A DNA stretch of 64,000 nucleotides, from assembly GCF_910589235.1 (NCBI RefSeq), contig NC_060962.1:4794232-4858231 (forward strand), in the 5' to 3' direction. The DNA is from Vespa crabro. Its lineage: Eukaryota > Arthropoda > Insecta > Hymenoptera > Vespidae. Made by a program: the position numbers and the translations under genes. Shown piece after piece: positions 1 through 13,479 of the stretch. Each line of letters opens with the position of its first letter. Within the stretch, counting starts at the first letter, position 1. The notes below the pieces were generated by a model. That model was given only the letters and a program-made list of their open reading frames with translations. It made no database searches and had not been told where the DNA came from.

Positions 1-668
1 TCTCTCTCTCACTCACTCACTCACTCATTCACTCGCTCTTGTGTGCGAAGAGAGACACGCGACTAACATAACTGCGTACAAGGTATTACGTAAGGAACAG
101 GTAGCTGCTGCGTAATAGGCTAACGCGAAGGACTCTTTTTTTCTGTCCCTAACAATCGCCTTCTGATTCTTATGTTTCACGCTGATATCACGATTATAAT
201 GAAGCATGAAACGTTGTTATTGAACGAGATAGAAAATAAAAAAGAAATCGGAATAAATAAATCGTCCAGTGTGATAAGAAAAAAGAAAAAATTATCGAAT
301 AGAGATGAGGGAATAAAAACCGAATTATTGAACTCCGATCGATTAGCATTAAGTGTGATCGTTATACGAATTTGATTACATTCGTAATTAAATTATTTAC
401 GAATAATTTAATTTCAATCATGTGGTATACCCATACTGAAATTAGATAACACGAACTCACGATATAAAGGAGACGTATGTAGATATGTATGTATTTCGTA
501 ACACGTTACGACGCAAGTATATTTTACATAACGAAAACGTAATTGCTGATTTATTAACCAACTAATTGAACAAAAAAAATAATAATTTTAATTTATGTCC
601 TAACGAAAGAGTAAATTCGTAAATTCATTGTTCCACTATCATTGTATCAAAATTATAACATTCATTTT

Positions 669-714
<46 letters not shown>

Positions 715-2029
715 TCTTCTTATATAAATATATGACATGTATAGGTACGTACAATACTTAGACACAAATTTAAGCAAGTCTTCTTCCTATTTACTCAGGT
801 AGAGGAACGACCTTGAGTTAACGGGTTAAGGACGACTTCAACTAAATGGGCCATTGGCTGCTTCGACGATCAACGTCCATCTCAAAGGTAGAGAGTATTC
901 GAAGGTCGTAAAGGAGGGTTGTGTAAAGTACTAAAGAAAATATCTTTCGAATGGAGTACATTTTAGGAGGCAGCTGTCAGTGGAAAAAAAGAAAAAGAAA
1001 AGAAAGGAAAGGAAAAAGACAAAAAGTTCCCAACGAGCTAGTTCAATCCAATGGACGAAAGAATTTTCAGGGTTACCATTGATATAAAGGATTATGTTTC
1101 GAAGGGCAAGACTTTTACGTTTAAACTTACCTGGGTTTTGAACTTTAAAAATAATAAAACTCAAAGCACAGGTAAACCATTTATTTTCTGATAAATTTCG
1201 GAGTTTAGGTATATGATATATTCGCTTACTTACTAGTTATTTATCAGCACCTATCAGAATCTACCAAGACCTCAGGTTTATGGTATATACTTATTAAGAC
1301 TTTTCAGGATCTATCAGGAGCTATTAGTACTTATTAAATCTTTTATGATAATCTCAATCTCGTAATCTCAATCAAATTTTGGAACATTATCTTTCTCATT
1401 TTTATTCATTCTTCAGAATAATTCAATCTCAATTTCGACGATATAAAAACATAAACATAAGAAATATAAAAAAATATTTACTTATAAAAAAAAAAAATAA
1501 AACAAAAAAAAAACAAAATATAAAAAATTTTTACTCTGATTAATTCTAATTGGAGTGAATTTCTCGTTACTGTAACTATATCTTCATTACGATAACATTA
1601 TCGGACGATATCGAATGATAAAATCATTGTAGAAACATATTCGATAAATAATAGAAACATTGATTTATTACTATGTACCGCGGAAAGAATCAACTTTACA
1701 TATTATGCATCGCTCATTGTATAATATAATATCTCACTGGGAAAATCTATGGAAGTTGATTCGTTCAGAAGTATATAAAATCTCTGACGAAATCAACTAC
1801 TCTAATAATAATATTCCAAAAAAAAAAAAGAAAAGAAAAATACAGATACAAATGATTCGCGTTTTGAGATTATATAAAGCAAGTGAAAATATAATCGTAG
1901 ATATCGAAATATCGAGTAATCGTATGAGTTTAAATTGGTAAAAAATGAAAGAGAAAGGCAAAGAGAGAAAGAGAAAGAGAAGAAGATAAAGAGAGAGAAA
2001 GAGAGAGAGAGAGAAAGATATATATATAC

Positions 2030-2064
<35 letters not shown>

Positions 2065-3150
2065 AAGTCAATAAAAATCACGCATCTTTTTTTAAAATGT
2101 TTTTCGTGTAAATATAGACGCATGTAAGTACGTAAGCCCGCAAAAAGTTAAGATAATTAACAGTTCAAAAGTCTACGTATTTCGTTTCGACGTACAAAAT
2201 GTAGTAAGTTTTTCCCGCGCCCATTTCAGGACAAGTGCGATCGTGCGAATTCGAGAACGAAGGAGTCACAGTGCAAATACCACATTGAGATTCAATTCTC
2301 GCGGGAAGATCATTAACGTAATAGCGAAATCAACGACGGATTTATCTTAATCTTGTTTGTGGTTGGTCACTCACGTACGCTGACAAGACGACAGGATTCT
2401 CTATGGCGATGTAACGTGCGGAAAGCGTGTTTTTTCAAAAGCAAAAAGAACAAAGTCGAAATTGTCAAGGGGAAAGAGAGGGAAAGAGAGGGAAAGAGAG
2501 AGAAGGAAAAGAGAGAGAAAGAGAGAGAGAGAGAGAGACAGAGCGCAAAGAATCGAACGAATAAAAAGCAAAAAGACTCTTGCTGGTCGTCGTACAACGA
2601 GGAAAGGATAAAAATCGTAAAGGTTTTTCGCGCGCAGAACGAGCGAAGACACGTGATGTCGGTGACAGAGGAGAGGAGGAGGAGGAGGTGTAGCGGCGTG
2701 ATAGTGCGGAGGTGAGGTGGGTGACGAAAAAGGCGAGTAAATGTGCCGGATACTCTCATCCATACGTGTTGGTCGACATTCAACAAGTGACTGACACTGA
2801 TGTCGCCCGAACGATATCCTACGTCCTTTGCCCTGCAAGGGTGGAAGTGGGATGCAATAGGGGGTAACATTATTGCCGGCACCGGCCGAGTCCGAGTATC
2901 GGAAAGCTTCTGTGGCATGTAAATACATATCTCAATTTCGCTGGGAGAGAAAGTTTTTCTTCCGAAATTTGCGAAGCTTTCGTGTAAGCTTACGCACGAT
3001 GCCTTTTTATATTCTTCGTCTTTCTTAATTATTCGACTGTATTTATCTTGAAATAAATATCTTTGAGATAAATAAGAAAAGAATATTAAACTTGGGAAGT
3101 ATCAACGTTATTTCTTTATATTTTCGCTTAAAAAAAAATTCCCTATTGTC

Positions 3151-3182
<32 letters not shown>

Positions 3183-3390
3183 GAAAAGAAAAAAAACGGG
3201 AAGACCTAACCTCGAATTGCGAACGACGTTTGACTCGCGCGCGCCATCTCGTAGAACGACGCCGTTTCCGTGCGGTTTTTGCAGAACCGAACTTTCTCCT
3301 CAACCCTTCGTAAATAGTTTCAGGATCGAAAATATTAAGGGAAAAATCGAGGCAGTTCGAAGGAAAATGAGATCTTTCTCTTTCTTTCTT

Positions 3391-3444
<54 letters not shown>

Positions 3445-3691
3445 TTCTTTTATGAAAGAAAGGAAAAAAGAGAAAGAGAACGTTCTCCGTGAGAAGGCAT
3501 AAGCGCGTAAATATCAACGCGGACGAAGAGCCATGGAGCGTAGGAATGGAAAGAAGGAACGAACAGACCGGTCTTGCTGTCTGCTCTTTCTTTCTATCTC
3601 TCTCTTTTTCTTTCGTCTCCATATGCTCTTCCCTCGCGTTCTTGAAGCAAAAGAAAAAGATGGAGTCGAAGAAGTCTAACGCAACGGAGAG

Positions 3692-3692
3692 C

Positions 3693-3752
<60 letters not shown>

Positions 3753-4050
3753 AGGAAAGAAAGAAAGAAGGTAAGAAAGATAGGAGAGGGCTGAGGAGGG
3801 GCCGTCATAATTCCTTGAATTGAACGGCGGTTTATTCTCCACCAAGGTTACCGACGAGGAGGATGGACAGAGGCAGGCGAGCAGCAGGCAGGCAGGCAGG
3901 CAGGCAGGCAGAGAGTTGGCAGGCACAGGTAGGCAAGCAGGCAACAAGCAAGCAGGCAGGCAAGCCGGCCGGCAAACAGACAGGCAGGCAGGCATGCAGG
4001 TAGGCAAACAGGCAGGAAGGCAGGAAAACAGGCAGGCAGGCAAGCTGGCT
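3692..4050. repeat. Adjacent AAAG and CAGG/GGCA tetranucleotide arrays
   Basis: About 80 bases of AAAG units (3,692-3,770) are followed, after about 100 bases of ordinary sequence, by roughly 180 bases of imperfect CAGG/GGCA units (3,871-4,050). Units in the second array are interrupted by single substitutions, so it is an old array. All long frames over it are periodic shadows. Confidence 0.9.
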
Positions 4051-4901
4051 GGTTGGTTGATGGAGAGGCGCCGACGAAGAGAGGGAGTAAGAGAGATGAA
4101 AGAGGAGGAGGAGGAGGAGGAGGAGGATGAAAGGTAGATGAGGGAGGAGGAAGGCGAGGGGATCGATAGAACGACAAGGACGGCGTATGCATATATAGTT
4201 ATACACATAGCATGCTACGGCAGCATCGGCTGTCGTCGAATGACGGAAAGGGGGTGGGGAGAAAGAGGGGAGGCCTGCGAGCGTTTCGAGGCGTCCCTGG
4301 ATGGCGGCACCACCGTCGACCCCAACGCACGGATAGATGCGATGAGGCCTGCGCCGTTTGTGTAGGTGTTTAAGATTACTAGTGGTAGTAAGTAATAGTA
4401 GTAGTGTAGAGTAGCGGGATGGCTAGGTAGGTAGTGGTAGTATATGTAGAATCATTGGCACAGCGGCAGCAATACTGACTGGGTGGGGATAACGTCAGAC
4501 TGACGGACTCGTGGGAAAGAGAGAGGAGAGGAAGCGAGTGAGTGAGCGAACGAGCGAACGACAAAGAGAGAGAGAGGGGAGAAAGAGAGAGAGCGACATG
4601 GGCGCGCGCGCGAGGCTCGACGAGGAAGGAGATTGGTCGAGGCAGTGGCGACGATGCGACTGCCTCGGAGGTGGGAGAAGGCTGGCGCGATCGGATCGCG
4701 GTGAGTATGAGAGAGAGAGCGACGGAGAGAGAGAAAGAGAGATAGAAAGAGATAGAGAGAGAGAGAGAGAGAAAGACAAACCGAGAAAGGGCGAGAGAGG
4801 TAGAGAGCAAGCAAGAGAGAGCGTGGAGAGAGATGGCGAGGGATGGTGCGAGGGCAGGAGGGAGAGAGCCGACTTTATGCAGCTGCGGGACGATAACAAC
4901 G

Positions 4902-4957
4902 ATGGGCTACAGGACCGCCGCTATAGCTGGGGAAATGCCAAATGGGCTACAGGACCG
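4902..4957. repeat. 16-base direct repeat, 40-base period
   Basis: The 16-mer atgggctacaggaccg occurs at 4,902-4,917 and again exactly at 4,942-4,957, in a GC-rich non-microsatellite patch. Two copies only; function unknown. Confidence 0.9.
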
Positions 4958-5223
4958 TGCCGGCCTAGCTGTACGTACGTTCGCTCGCTCGTAGTGGCAT
5001 GGCGGACGGGCGGCAGAGAGAAGCAGGCAGGAAAGGCGGGAAGGAGAGAGGGATTTCAAGCGGTCGTCTCTTCTCGTCTGCCTCTGCCTCTGCTCTCTAC
5101 TACGCTCTGCTCTGCTCCGCTCTGCGCTCTCTTAGAGACGACGTGTATACCTACCCACGTATACTCCTCTACCTATACCACCCGTCTATCTATCTTTCTC
5201 TCGTTCTCTTTCTCTCTCACTCG

Positions 5224-5276
<53 letters not shown>

Positions 5277-6245
5277 TCTCTGTCTCTCTTATTCGCTCTT
5301 TGCTGCTACTACGTACTTTTCCTCTCTTCTACCATCTTTGCCTCTTCTTCCTCTTTGGTTCTTCTTCTTCTCTTTCTTCCTTCTTCTTCTTCTTCTTCTA
5401 TTACGACTACTACTACTACTACCACTACTAAACTAATACTACTACTACTATACTACTACTGCTGCTGCTGCTGTTGCTGCCGCTACTTCTGCTTCTGCTG
5501 TTTTTCTCTTTTACTCTTCTCTTTATCTTCCTTCATAGCTCCTCGCGTACTTTTCTCTCAAACATTTTCCGCGACCGGTGCTCGACTCGCACGTCTTCCA
5601 CGATGACGTTCCTAGTCCTTCGCGAACTTTGCCCCTTCCCCTCTCTCCTCCCATACCCCACCCAATCCCCTACCCATCAAGGAGAAGCGCGTCCGACGTA
5701 CTCTTTCAAAAATCGACGCGTCCTCCATTATCCGATTTTTCTTTGATAAACACAAGAAGAACACTGAGACTTTCGACTTCGGAATAAATGATCCGATCCG
5801 ATCCGATCCGATTTCGAACCCTTTTGATAATATACGACGAAGAATTATTAATACGTCCTCTCTTTCTCTCTCTTTTTCTCTTTTTCTAAGAATATACCTA
5901 CGCAAATGAAAACCCTACAAGCCGAGTAAATGGAAAGGGCTTGTGATGACGTTTCTAGAGGTCGCTGAGAACAAAGTTTAAAGTTCGTACATGGGATGTC
6001 CCGATTTAACTTGATCCTTAAAATGATCTTGCGTTTGTCTTTTCTTTTCTCTTTTTTTTGTTTTTGTTTCGTTCTTTTTACTTTCTTTCCTTTTATTTTT
6101 AGAGAACGATAAGAAAAATCAATCGAACGGCGAAAATGATTGATTTTGTAGAAACAATTAATATTTCAAAACTTTCCTTTCGAAATTCCGAAAGTATAGT
6201 CCCTCTTGAAAATTTTATTTTCTTTTTTACTTTTTCATCTCCAAT

Positions 6246-6302
<57 letters not shown>

Positions 6303-6403
6303 AATCGATATTTTTTTGTTGATATAGTTAAACGGAACACCCCGTATAACATTGGGAGCTCTCTCGGAAGCGCGTCGATCCATATTTTAAAGCTACGGTC
6401 GAT

Positions 6404-6442
<39 letters not shown>

Positions 6443-6779
6443 AAGAGAGAGAGAGAGCGATAGAGAGAAATAAAGAGAGATCGTCGAGTTTTGTACTCTT
6501 TTTGATTTCGTTAAAACGCGAGTATGATTTTCTTTAAACTTATAAATTCAAAGGTCCTCTTCTCAGAAAATCAACGATAACAAAGATAACAATAACGATG
6601 GTGATGACGAGGACGATGATGATGATGACTATAAAAATGAAGATAACGACGACGACGAAGAAGAAAACAACGTGAAATTGTTTTATTAAAGAATGTCTGA
6701 ACGAGAACCAGCCTGAAATTGTCAATCTCTAAAAACGGTCAATGCTTTTTGAAAAAGAAAAAAAAATTCATGATACACA

Positions 6780-6841
<62 letters not shown>

Positions 6842-7715
6842 ATATTATGGATATTATATATATATATATATATATATATACACGAGCAAAATGAATCCCT
6901 TCGAGTTCCAGCAGCGTTTGAATTTACCGCTGATTGCCGTAAAGAGAGAAAGAGAGAAAGAGAAAGAGAAAAAGATACATAGATAAAGAGAGAAAGAGAA
7001 AGAGAAAGAGAAAAAGAGATAGAAGCGAGTAGGCGTGGGCGAGAGTACGACGACGGGCTTTCGACGATCGTCGACGAGATACGTCGGTCCACGCAATGAC
7101 GTCAGAGGTCGGCCAATCCTGCAGACTACGTTCTCTATCTATCTCGCTCGCTCACTCACTCACTCACTCACTCATTCTTTCTCTCTCTTTCTCTCTCTTT
7201 CTCTCTCTTCGCAGTAAGCGCGCGCGAAAAAAGAGAGAGAAGGAGTGAGAGAGAAAGAGAGAGAGAGAAAAAAGAACGAAGCAAAACCTCGCAGAGTACG
7301 AGAGATCGAAAAGAGCGCGATTGACGGATAAAAGTAGAAGACGATTCGAGATATCGTTGCATCGTTTAACCGCCGCAACAACGTTCAAACCTTTTTCTCT
7401 ATTACAATTTACAATTTATAAGAGAAATGAAAAGGAATGGAATAGGAAAAAAAGAAAGAAAGAAAAAAAAAAATAAAGGAAATAATTAAATCTTAGGAAA
7501 AAAGAAAAGAAGAAAAAGAGAATGAAAAAAGAATTTATAGACACGATTGATAGAGACACGATAAATAAAACTTGTTTAGTGTTTTGATCGTACACGTATC
7601 TATCTATCTATCTATCTATTTATCTATCTATGTATGTACATATATATGTATGTATGTTGAAAAGTATATACGATGAAAATTTCACCTATGTACTTATGTA
7701 CGTATGTATGCATGC

Positions 7716-7758
<43 letters not shown>

Positions 7759-8382
7759 ATAATAAAATTCGACAAAGCCAAATATCGAGGTCGTCTACAA
7801 ATAGGCAGCAACGTCGGTGCGTGTTCGTTCTTCTGCGAAAAACGTTTCGTTGTCACACGACCCTGCCGGCTCTTGTTCTTCTTTATGTTACTCGAGCACA
7901 CACACACACACACACACACACATATGACATAAAGATGTATATATATATGTATGTATTTATTTACATTCGTGTAACATAAATACGTCTATCGCGTTCGATC
8001 TGGACGAATACGATCCTGAAATTAATCGGCGATCGAAGCGCCATTGAGTACAGTCGGAATCTTGATAAACGACGGGTATCGATGGGTCATCGATAGGTCG
8101 ATCGATCCAACCTCCATTTCCTCTTTTTTTTTTTTTCTTTATTCTCTATTTCTTTTTTTTCGTCTAACAATAAGATTCGTTCGTAAAACTTGAGAAAACG
8201 TTCGCTAACTAACTCGAAATTCTCTTTTCGTGCGAGTTCCCCTGAGTTAGATCTTTTTAACCCTTGAACCTCCGTCTGTCCTTTTCTCTTTTTTCTCTCT
8301 CTCTCTCTCTCTCTCTTTCTTTCTCGAAGAAATACCGTCTAATATCCAACGTATATTAATGAAGTAATTATGGAGATATAAT

Positions 8383-8430
<48 letters not shown>

Positions 8431-8561
8431 AAGAGAGAGAGAGAAAGAGAAAGAGAATTCCGCGAGTCTTCTAAACCGTTTCAACCTCTTCCGTTTATCA
8501 ACGACGTTAACTTTAATCACATCGCACGAGCGCTCTCAAACCAACGACGACGACAAGGACA

Positions 8562-8670
<109 letters not shown>

Positions 8671-9163
8671 ATCTTTCAATTGGAATTATGTTAAAATTCT
8701 ACGAGATGCGCGAGAAGTCTCCCTTCAAATAGAATTCCATCGAGTACTCGTGCATTACGCGTATTTTCAAACGAATCGTCATTACCATACGATGGTAACC
8801 AAATTGCCTTTGTAGATACGTCAGCTTTAAAAAAAAGAAAATCTTTCACCCTTCAAATCGTTGTAATATGTCTAACGACACATAATAATAATAATAATTA
8901 TAATAATAATAATTGTAGTAATAGATATAACGTCTAGCGATCGCAAAGAAATAAATATATATACAAATAGAAAGAAAAAAAAGAGATTTCTATGCTCTGT
9001 GATCATGAATAATCGTAAAATATATATATATATATGTCAGTGTAAGAATTCAGACATTAAAATATTGGAATATATTTACGAGGAAAATATTAAATCAAAG
9101 GTATACGTATTTATGTGAAAATTTCGACGATATTATCACAAAAACATATACATACACACGCAC

Positions 9164-9194
<31 letters not shown>

Positions 9195-9199
9195 AACTA

Positions 9200-11090
9200 C
9201 TTTCGCGAATATTAATAACTAAAAGAAAACTCGGAAGATTAAATTATTCTTAAAAATTTCGTAATTTGCTTATCGTTTCAATTACGTATATCAAAATAGA
9301 ACAAACTGATTATATTATAAAATATTAATATAAAAATATACGTTCAAATTTATATTATTATTTTTAAACATTGTATTGAAATATATTATATAAGTGATTA
9401 ATAATAATTCTATATCTTTTAAGTTCTATAATGATAAATATTATATTGTATAGAATTATTCTTGCTGACACAGAGGTAGAAATATTAGAAGATACACTTT
9501 CCATATATAAACTCATGACACCTATGTTCGAAGACGTATTCGAGCAGTGCTGAGAGCGAAATCAGGTGGCATCTTCTCGAAGCTTGTCAAATTTTATTTA
9601 TTAATTATATATAAAATTCTCTTTTAATGTTAAATATGTCCATCCATGCATATCCATATGATCAGTATTATAGATACATAAATGTATATACAACATTATT
9701 TTATAATGTCCAAATAACCAATGAAAAATATAATCAGATAAAAATATCTTTACTATTAACTTTAGTCAATTAAGTTACATTCTATGTTATCGACTGACGT
9801 TACAGGATTACATCGGTAATCGTACTATACCACTAACAATAGCATCGGTAAAGTAGAATATTAATCAAAATTATTTACCAAAAGATGTTAAGTAAGTTGA
9901 TAGCAGGACGAAGTAAATTTTCATCTTATTCAAATTCTTCTTGGTCTTCTTAAATCTTCAATATTTTTTGATATTCATTTTTTTTCCGTCAAAATGTAAT
10001 AACCTCTGTTAGAAACACTTGAATTTATGAAGAATCATTTATTTCTCACATATAAACAACAATAAATATATTAATACTAAACTCTAAAGCATTCTCACAT
10101 AAGCATTTTCACTAACGAAATTATAAATTTTCGAATAATGATCTATAATTTCGTGCCGTACGAAACGATATGATTATTAAAATAATAATGTGTTTAGATC
10201 GAGTTCCTCGTTTTGTGAATTGTTATCGAGTAAAGAAGGATATGAATTGCGCGCGAAAAATTGACGACATGTTGGAAATCTAACCCTTCGTTTCGTTCTA
10301 CGAACTTTTAAGATTTTCGACGACAATGATAATAATGGTTCGAAGGATCGAGTAAATTTATTCATTCTGCCAATAAGACTGATCTAATTACACGAAATAT
10401 TGCGCGGTTCGTATTAAATATATTAGAGATATATACCGCCACGAACAACCTCTCACTCTTTTTGAAAAGAACTGGATTGGATCAGTACATAGATTATGGT
10501 GGGAGAAAGAAAAGAAGAAAGAAATAAATCCGATACGTGATTGGTCGTCTGATCAGTATCATTGTCCACATGTATACATACAAATTATGCAAACATACAA
10601 TATAACTATACATTTACGCATCATTGCGCCATCTATTATTCTGCAGACTGAATTAAAATTTGTTGAGACCCTTTTATAGCTTTACATACGCACATCGATA
10701 CAAATCATAGTACTTAAGAGCAGCAAACACTTATTATTGTAATCCATGAGATTTGACCAATCATATTCATCACAAAAAAACTATGCGTTGTTTTATTAAA
10801 ACACAATGTTATTAATAATTTCAATCCTAATGGATAAATATAAAACTTCAAAATCAATCTGTATATTGCTAACACGTCACATTCATAAAATGTCAAACAT
10901 CGTGTTTAAATATTGGAAGGCATGTGATTAATTGATCGTAAGAATTTCTTCTTTACGAAATTTTTCATGGCTATAACTTACATCTTACGTTGAAAAATAT
11001 AGAGAGGTATAGTCGACTTTGATTGGTTGATTTCCTTACAATTTAAGTACTACGTTTTATATCGATGGGTGTATGAGACCTTAAGGCTGT
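9200..11090. other. AT-rich intergenic sequence
   Basis: Mostly AT-rich sequence with short open frames only. One 62-codon minus-strand frame at 10,177-10,365 has no recognisable domain or flanking splice signals and is not called. I see no RNA gene. Confidence 0.6.
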
Positions 11091-12667
11091 TCAACATCTT
11101 TCGTTCAAAACGTTTGTGACTTCAGCGACAAGTATGGACAAAACATGAACTACAACCGCAAAATGAGAATACTATAAATATAATATGATAAATGAGAATA
11201 ATACAGAAATTAGGATATGTCAGTAAGAAATTAATTTAAAATTGCTAAGAAATTAATTAAAAATGCAACTACGTATAATCAATTTATCTATTAAAGCATG
11301 ATTAGCAATACAAAATATAACTACTTGTTTAATTAATGTTTAATTAGATCTAATGTTAGTAACTAATGTTTAATTAGAAATAGAAAGAAAAGATTTTGGA
11401 AACGTATTGAAATATGTAGCCATTCATCCAATAGTAATTGCGTTATATAATCTAAATATAAATTTTGATATATCGCAAGTAATATCGATCCAAATCTCAG
11501 AAAAATAATGATCCCGAAGAATGCTCACAGATCGATAATTTTAATACATTCAAAATTTATTATTTAAAAAAATTATAATAAAATCTTTAATAGAAGAGAA
11601 GAAAATGGTTCCTGTTAATAAAATCCTATATATGTACGTATATTCATTAATAATTATATCATTATATCATAAATGAAAAAACCATTAAGTTTGTTATCGT
11701 TGAAATAATTTGCACCATAGAAATCTTACATCATAAAATTAATCATAAAAAAGACATTTTTTACTATTGATATAGTCAATATTTATTTAAATAATATATA
11801 AAAAAATATCCTTGTATCACACATTATCTATGATTAATTAATTAACGTACAATCTAAATAACATAATCAATATGAGATTGATATTAAATAAATAAAAAGT
11901 TTTTAAATTTAGCTATTTAGTCTATCACTAATGCAATTAAAACAACTCTATATTTTTCTCTCTTGTTTTTACTGATTTCAAAACTTCATAAATTTTCAGA
12001 TGTTTTTAATAATATTACTTACAACCTTTTCTGACAATCCTGTAAATTAGATCGAATTGAAATATTACATTTGTAAGTGTTTCTAAGTAACTAATAGATA
12101 ATAAAATTATCGAGTAATAATCATTGAATTAAATAATAGTATCGAATTATACATATAATACAAAGGTATGATTAGCAATGTAAAATGTGAATACTTTAAT
12201 GTCTAAGTAAGATATGAAAAGAAAACATTTTGGAAAAGCGTAAAGACATGCAGCCATTCGCTCGATAGTACTTGCAGTATAACATATATTTACATATCAT
12301 CTAAATTAAAAATTTTATATATTGCAAGTAATATCGACCCAGATCTCACCGAGTGGAGGTTGCTGCATATGGAGAGCCCATGGTTTAACGGTGACTCTAT
12401 TCTAAAATCCACATACCTAAATATCTTTTCGCTTCGAGAGCTTCAGACTTCTTAACTAACAAGAGGCAGTCCTCGGTAGGATTTAATTTCACGCCCGTGA
12501 ATACCCACGCATGTGCACGCAAATAAATGCACGAGTGTTCTTTCTATCGTAACCATACGTAAAAATGAATATCTCTTCACATCTAGTGCGAAAAGAAGAA
12601 ATACTTACGTGGATAAAACCAATCCCAAAATCATGATGATGAACCTGATGAACGTGAGCCCTTTCAT
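11091..12667 (-). CDS. Possible small secreted peptide gene (three exons, unrecognised)
   Basis: Exon 1 (12,609-12,667) encodes MKGLTFIRFIIMILGLVLS, a signal-peptide-like start, and ends at a consensus donor GTAAGT. Exon 2 (12,350-12,416) follows an acceptor TTTAG in the correct phase, adds 22 residues including one Cys, and ends at a GTGAGA donor. A third exon (11,091-11,171) after a TATAG acceptor also fits the phase and ends in a Cys codon before the stop; the product would be 67 residues. A local GC-rich patch upstream (12,670-12,960) could be the promoter. I recognise no family. The splice phases agree, but exons this short can arise by chance. The third exon has an alternative acceptor 18 bases downstream that gives a different short end. 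Confidence 0.25.
11250..12350. repeat. Diverged local duplication, about 850 bases apart
   Basis: About 11,250-11,512 and 12,100-12,350 share a common order of motifs: 'atgattagcaat', then 'ttttgg', then 'gcagccattc' or 'gtagccattc', then 'gcaagtaatatcga'. The second copy carries a small insertion. A related short piece, 'atcgcaagtaatatc', recurs alone near 16,692. This may be an old tandem duplication or two copies of a dispersed element. Confidence 0.7.
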
Positions 12668-12893
12668 GTTACATCGGACTTTCGACGATATACCAAATCT
12701 TCGTTATTGGATCGTCTGATGAAATGAATGCTTCATCGACAATTAATCAATTCGTTAACGAGAACTCCGTCCATCGATGATAAATCGATCCCTCGACAAG
12801 AGAGAAATCCAAATAAATTCGAAAAATGTCAAAAAACGCACGCGTACGTTAGAACGGAAAGAATTCGATTCTTCCCTTCCGAAAGAAAGTACC

Positions 12894-12945
12894 CGCCCAA
12901 GACCCCGCCTAAGGCCCCACCCAAGGACCTACACTCGAGAACCTC
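12894..12945. repeat. Degenerate 12-base C-rich tandem repeat
   Basis: Three imperfect 12-base units of the form cccgcccaagac lie in an otherwise AT-rich stretch. Translated on the plus strand they give a Lys-Pro-Pro pattern, but no gene is supported there. Confidence 0.7.
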
Positions 12946-13479
12946 ACTCAAGGGTTCCATCTGAGAGAAACTAGAATAATTAATCTATAACAATTAATCT
13001 AGAATAATTGTTTAAAATATTATATGCAGTTATTCGCACCGTAGCATTGGTTTTTATTTAAATTCCTACCTTTTCATTTCTCTTTTCTAATTCATTAATA
13101 TCTTCGTGGATAGTTCGAAAGAAATCTATAGATAGTCACATCAAAGCATTTGCATTCAATAAATACATTTTGATAACTTTAATTCGTGCAATATTTATTA
13201 TCGTGCATCTACCTCATGAACTTTATGGAGTCATCTAAAAAAACCATGCGTTCTCCCATTAATTTATGGGAATGCGACGAACGGTATTTTGCTGACGGCC
13301 TTCAACAGTTTGATGATCCGTTCGAGTACTGCCAGCCTTATTCATCGCGATCAGTGGATCTATAATTCTGACGACAATTTATTTTAGACTCTGGAACTTA
13401 TTTTTGATACCTTAGCACAAAATACTTGTCTATTATCGTAATAAAACGATTAATAACAATATTCAATGATTTTTTTGTG

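Noticed and set aside
1797..2123. Long minus-strand frames rich in Ser, Leu and Phe, and similar frames through 1-9 kb
   Set aside because: They are direct translations of GA/CT, AAAG and GGCA repeats, with no domain and overlapping alternatives in every frame.
2401..2928. 175-183 codon minus-strand frames in GC-rich DNA
   Set aside because: Two overlapping frames, no recognisable domain, and the C-terminal part is a repeat; more likely 5' UTR or promoter sequence.
3871..4050. GGCA/CAGG array as a possible CRISPR-like array
   Set aside because: A four-base period without spacers; a plain microsatellite in a eukaryotic genome.
13216..13365. 49-residue plus-strand frame starting MNFMESSKK
   Set aside because: The composition looks coding-like, but there is no splice context, no recognised family, and the opposite strand is open in parts too.
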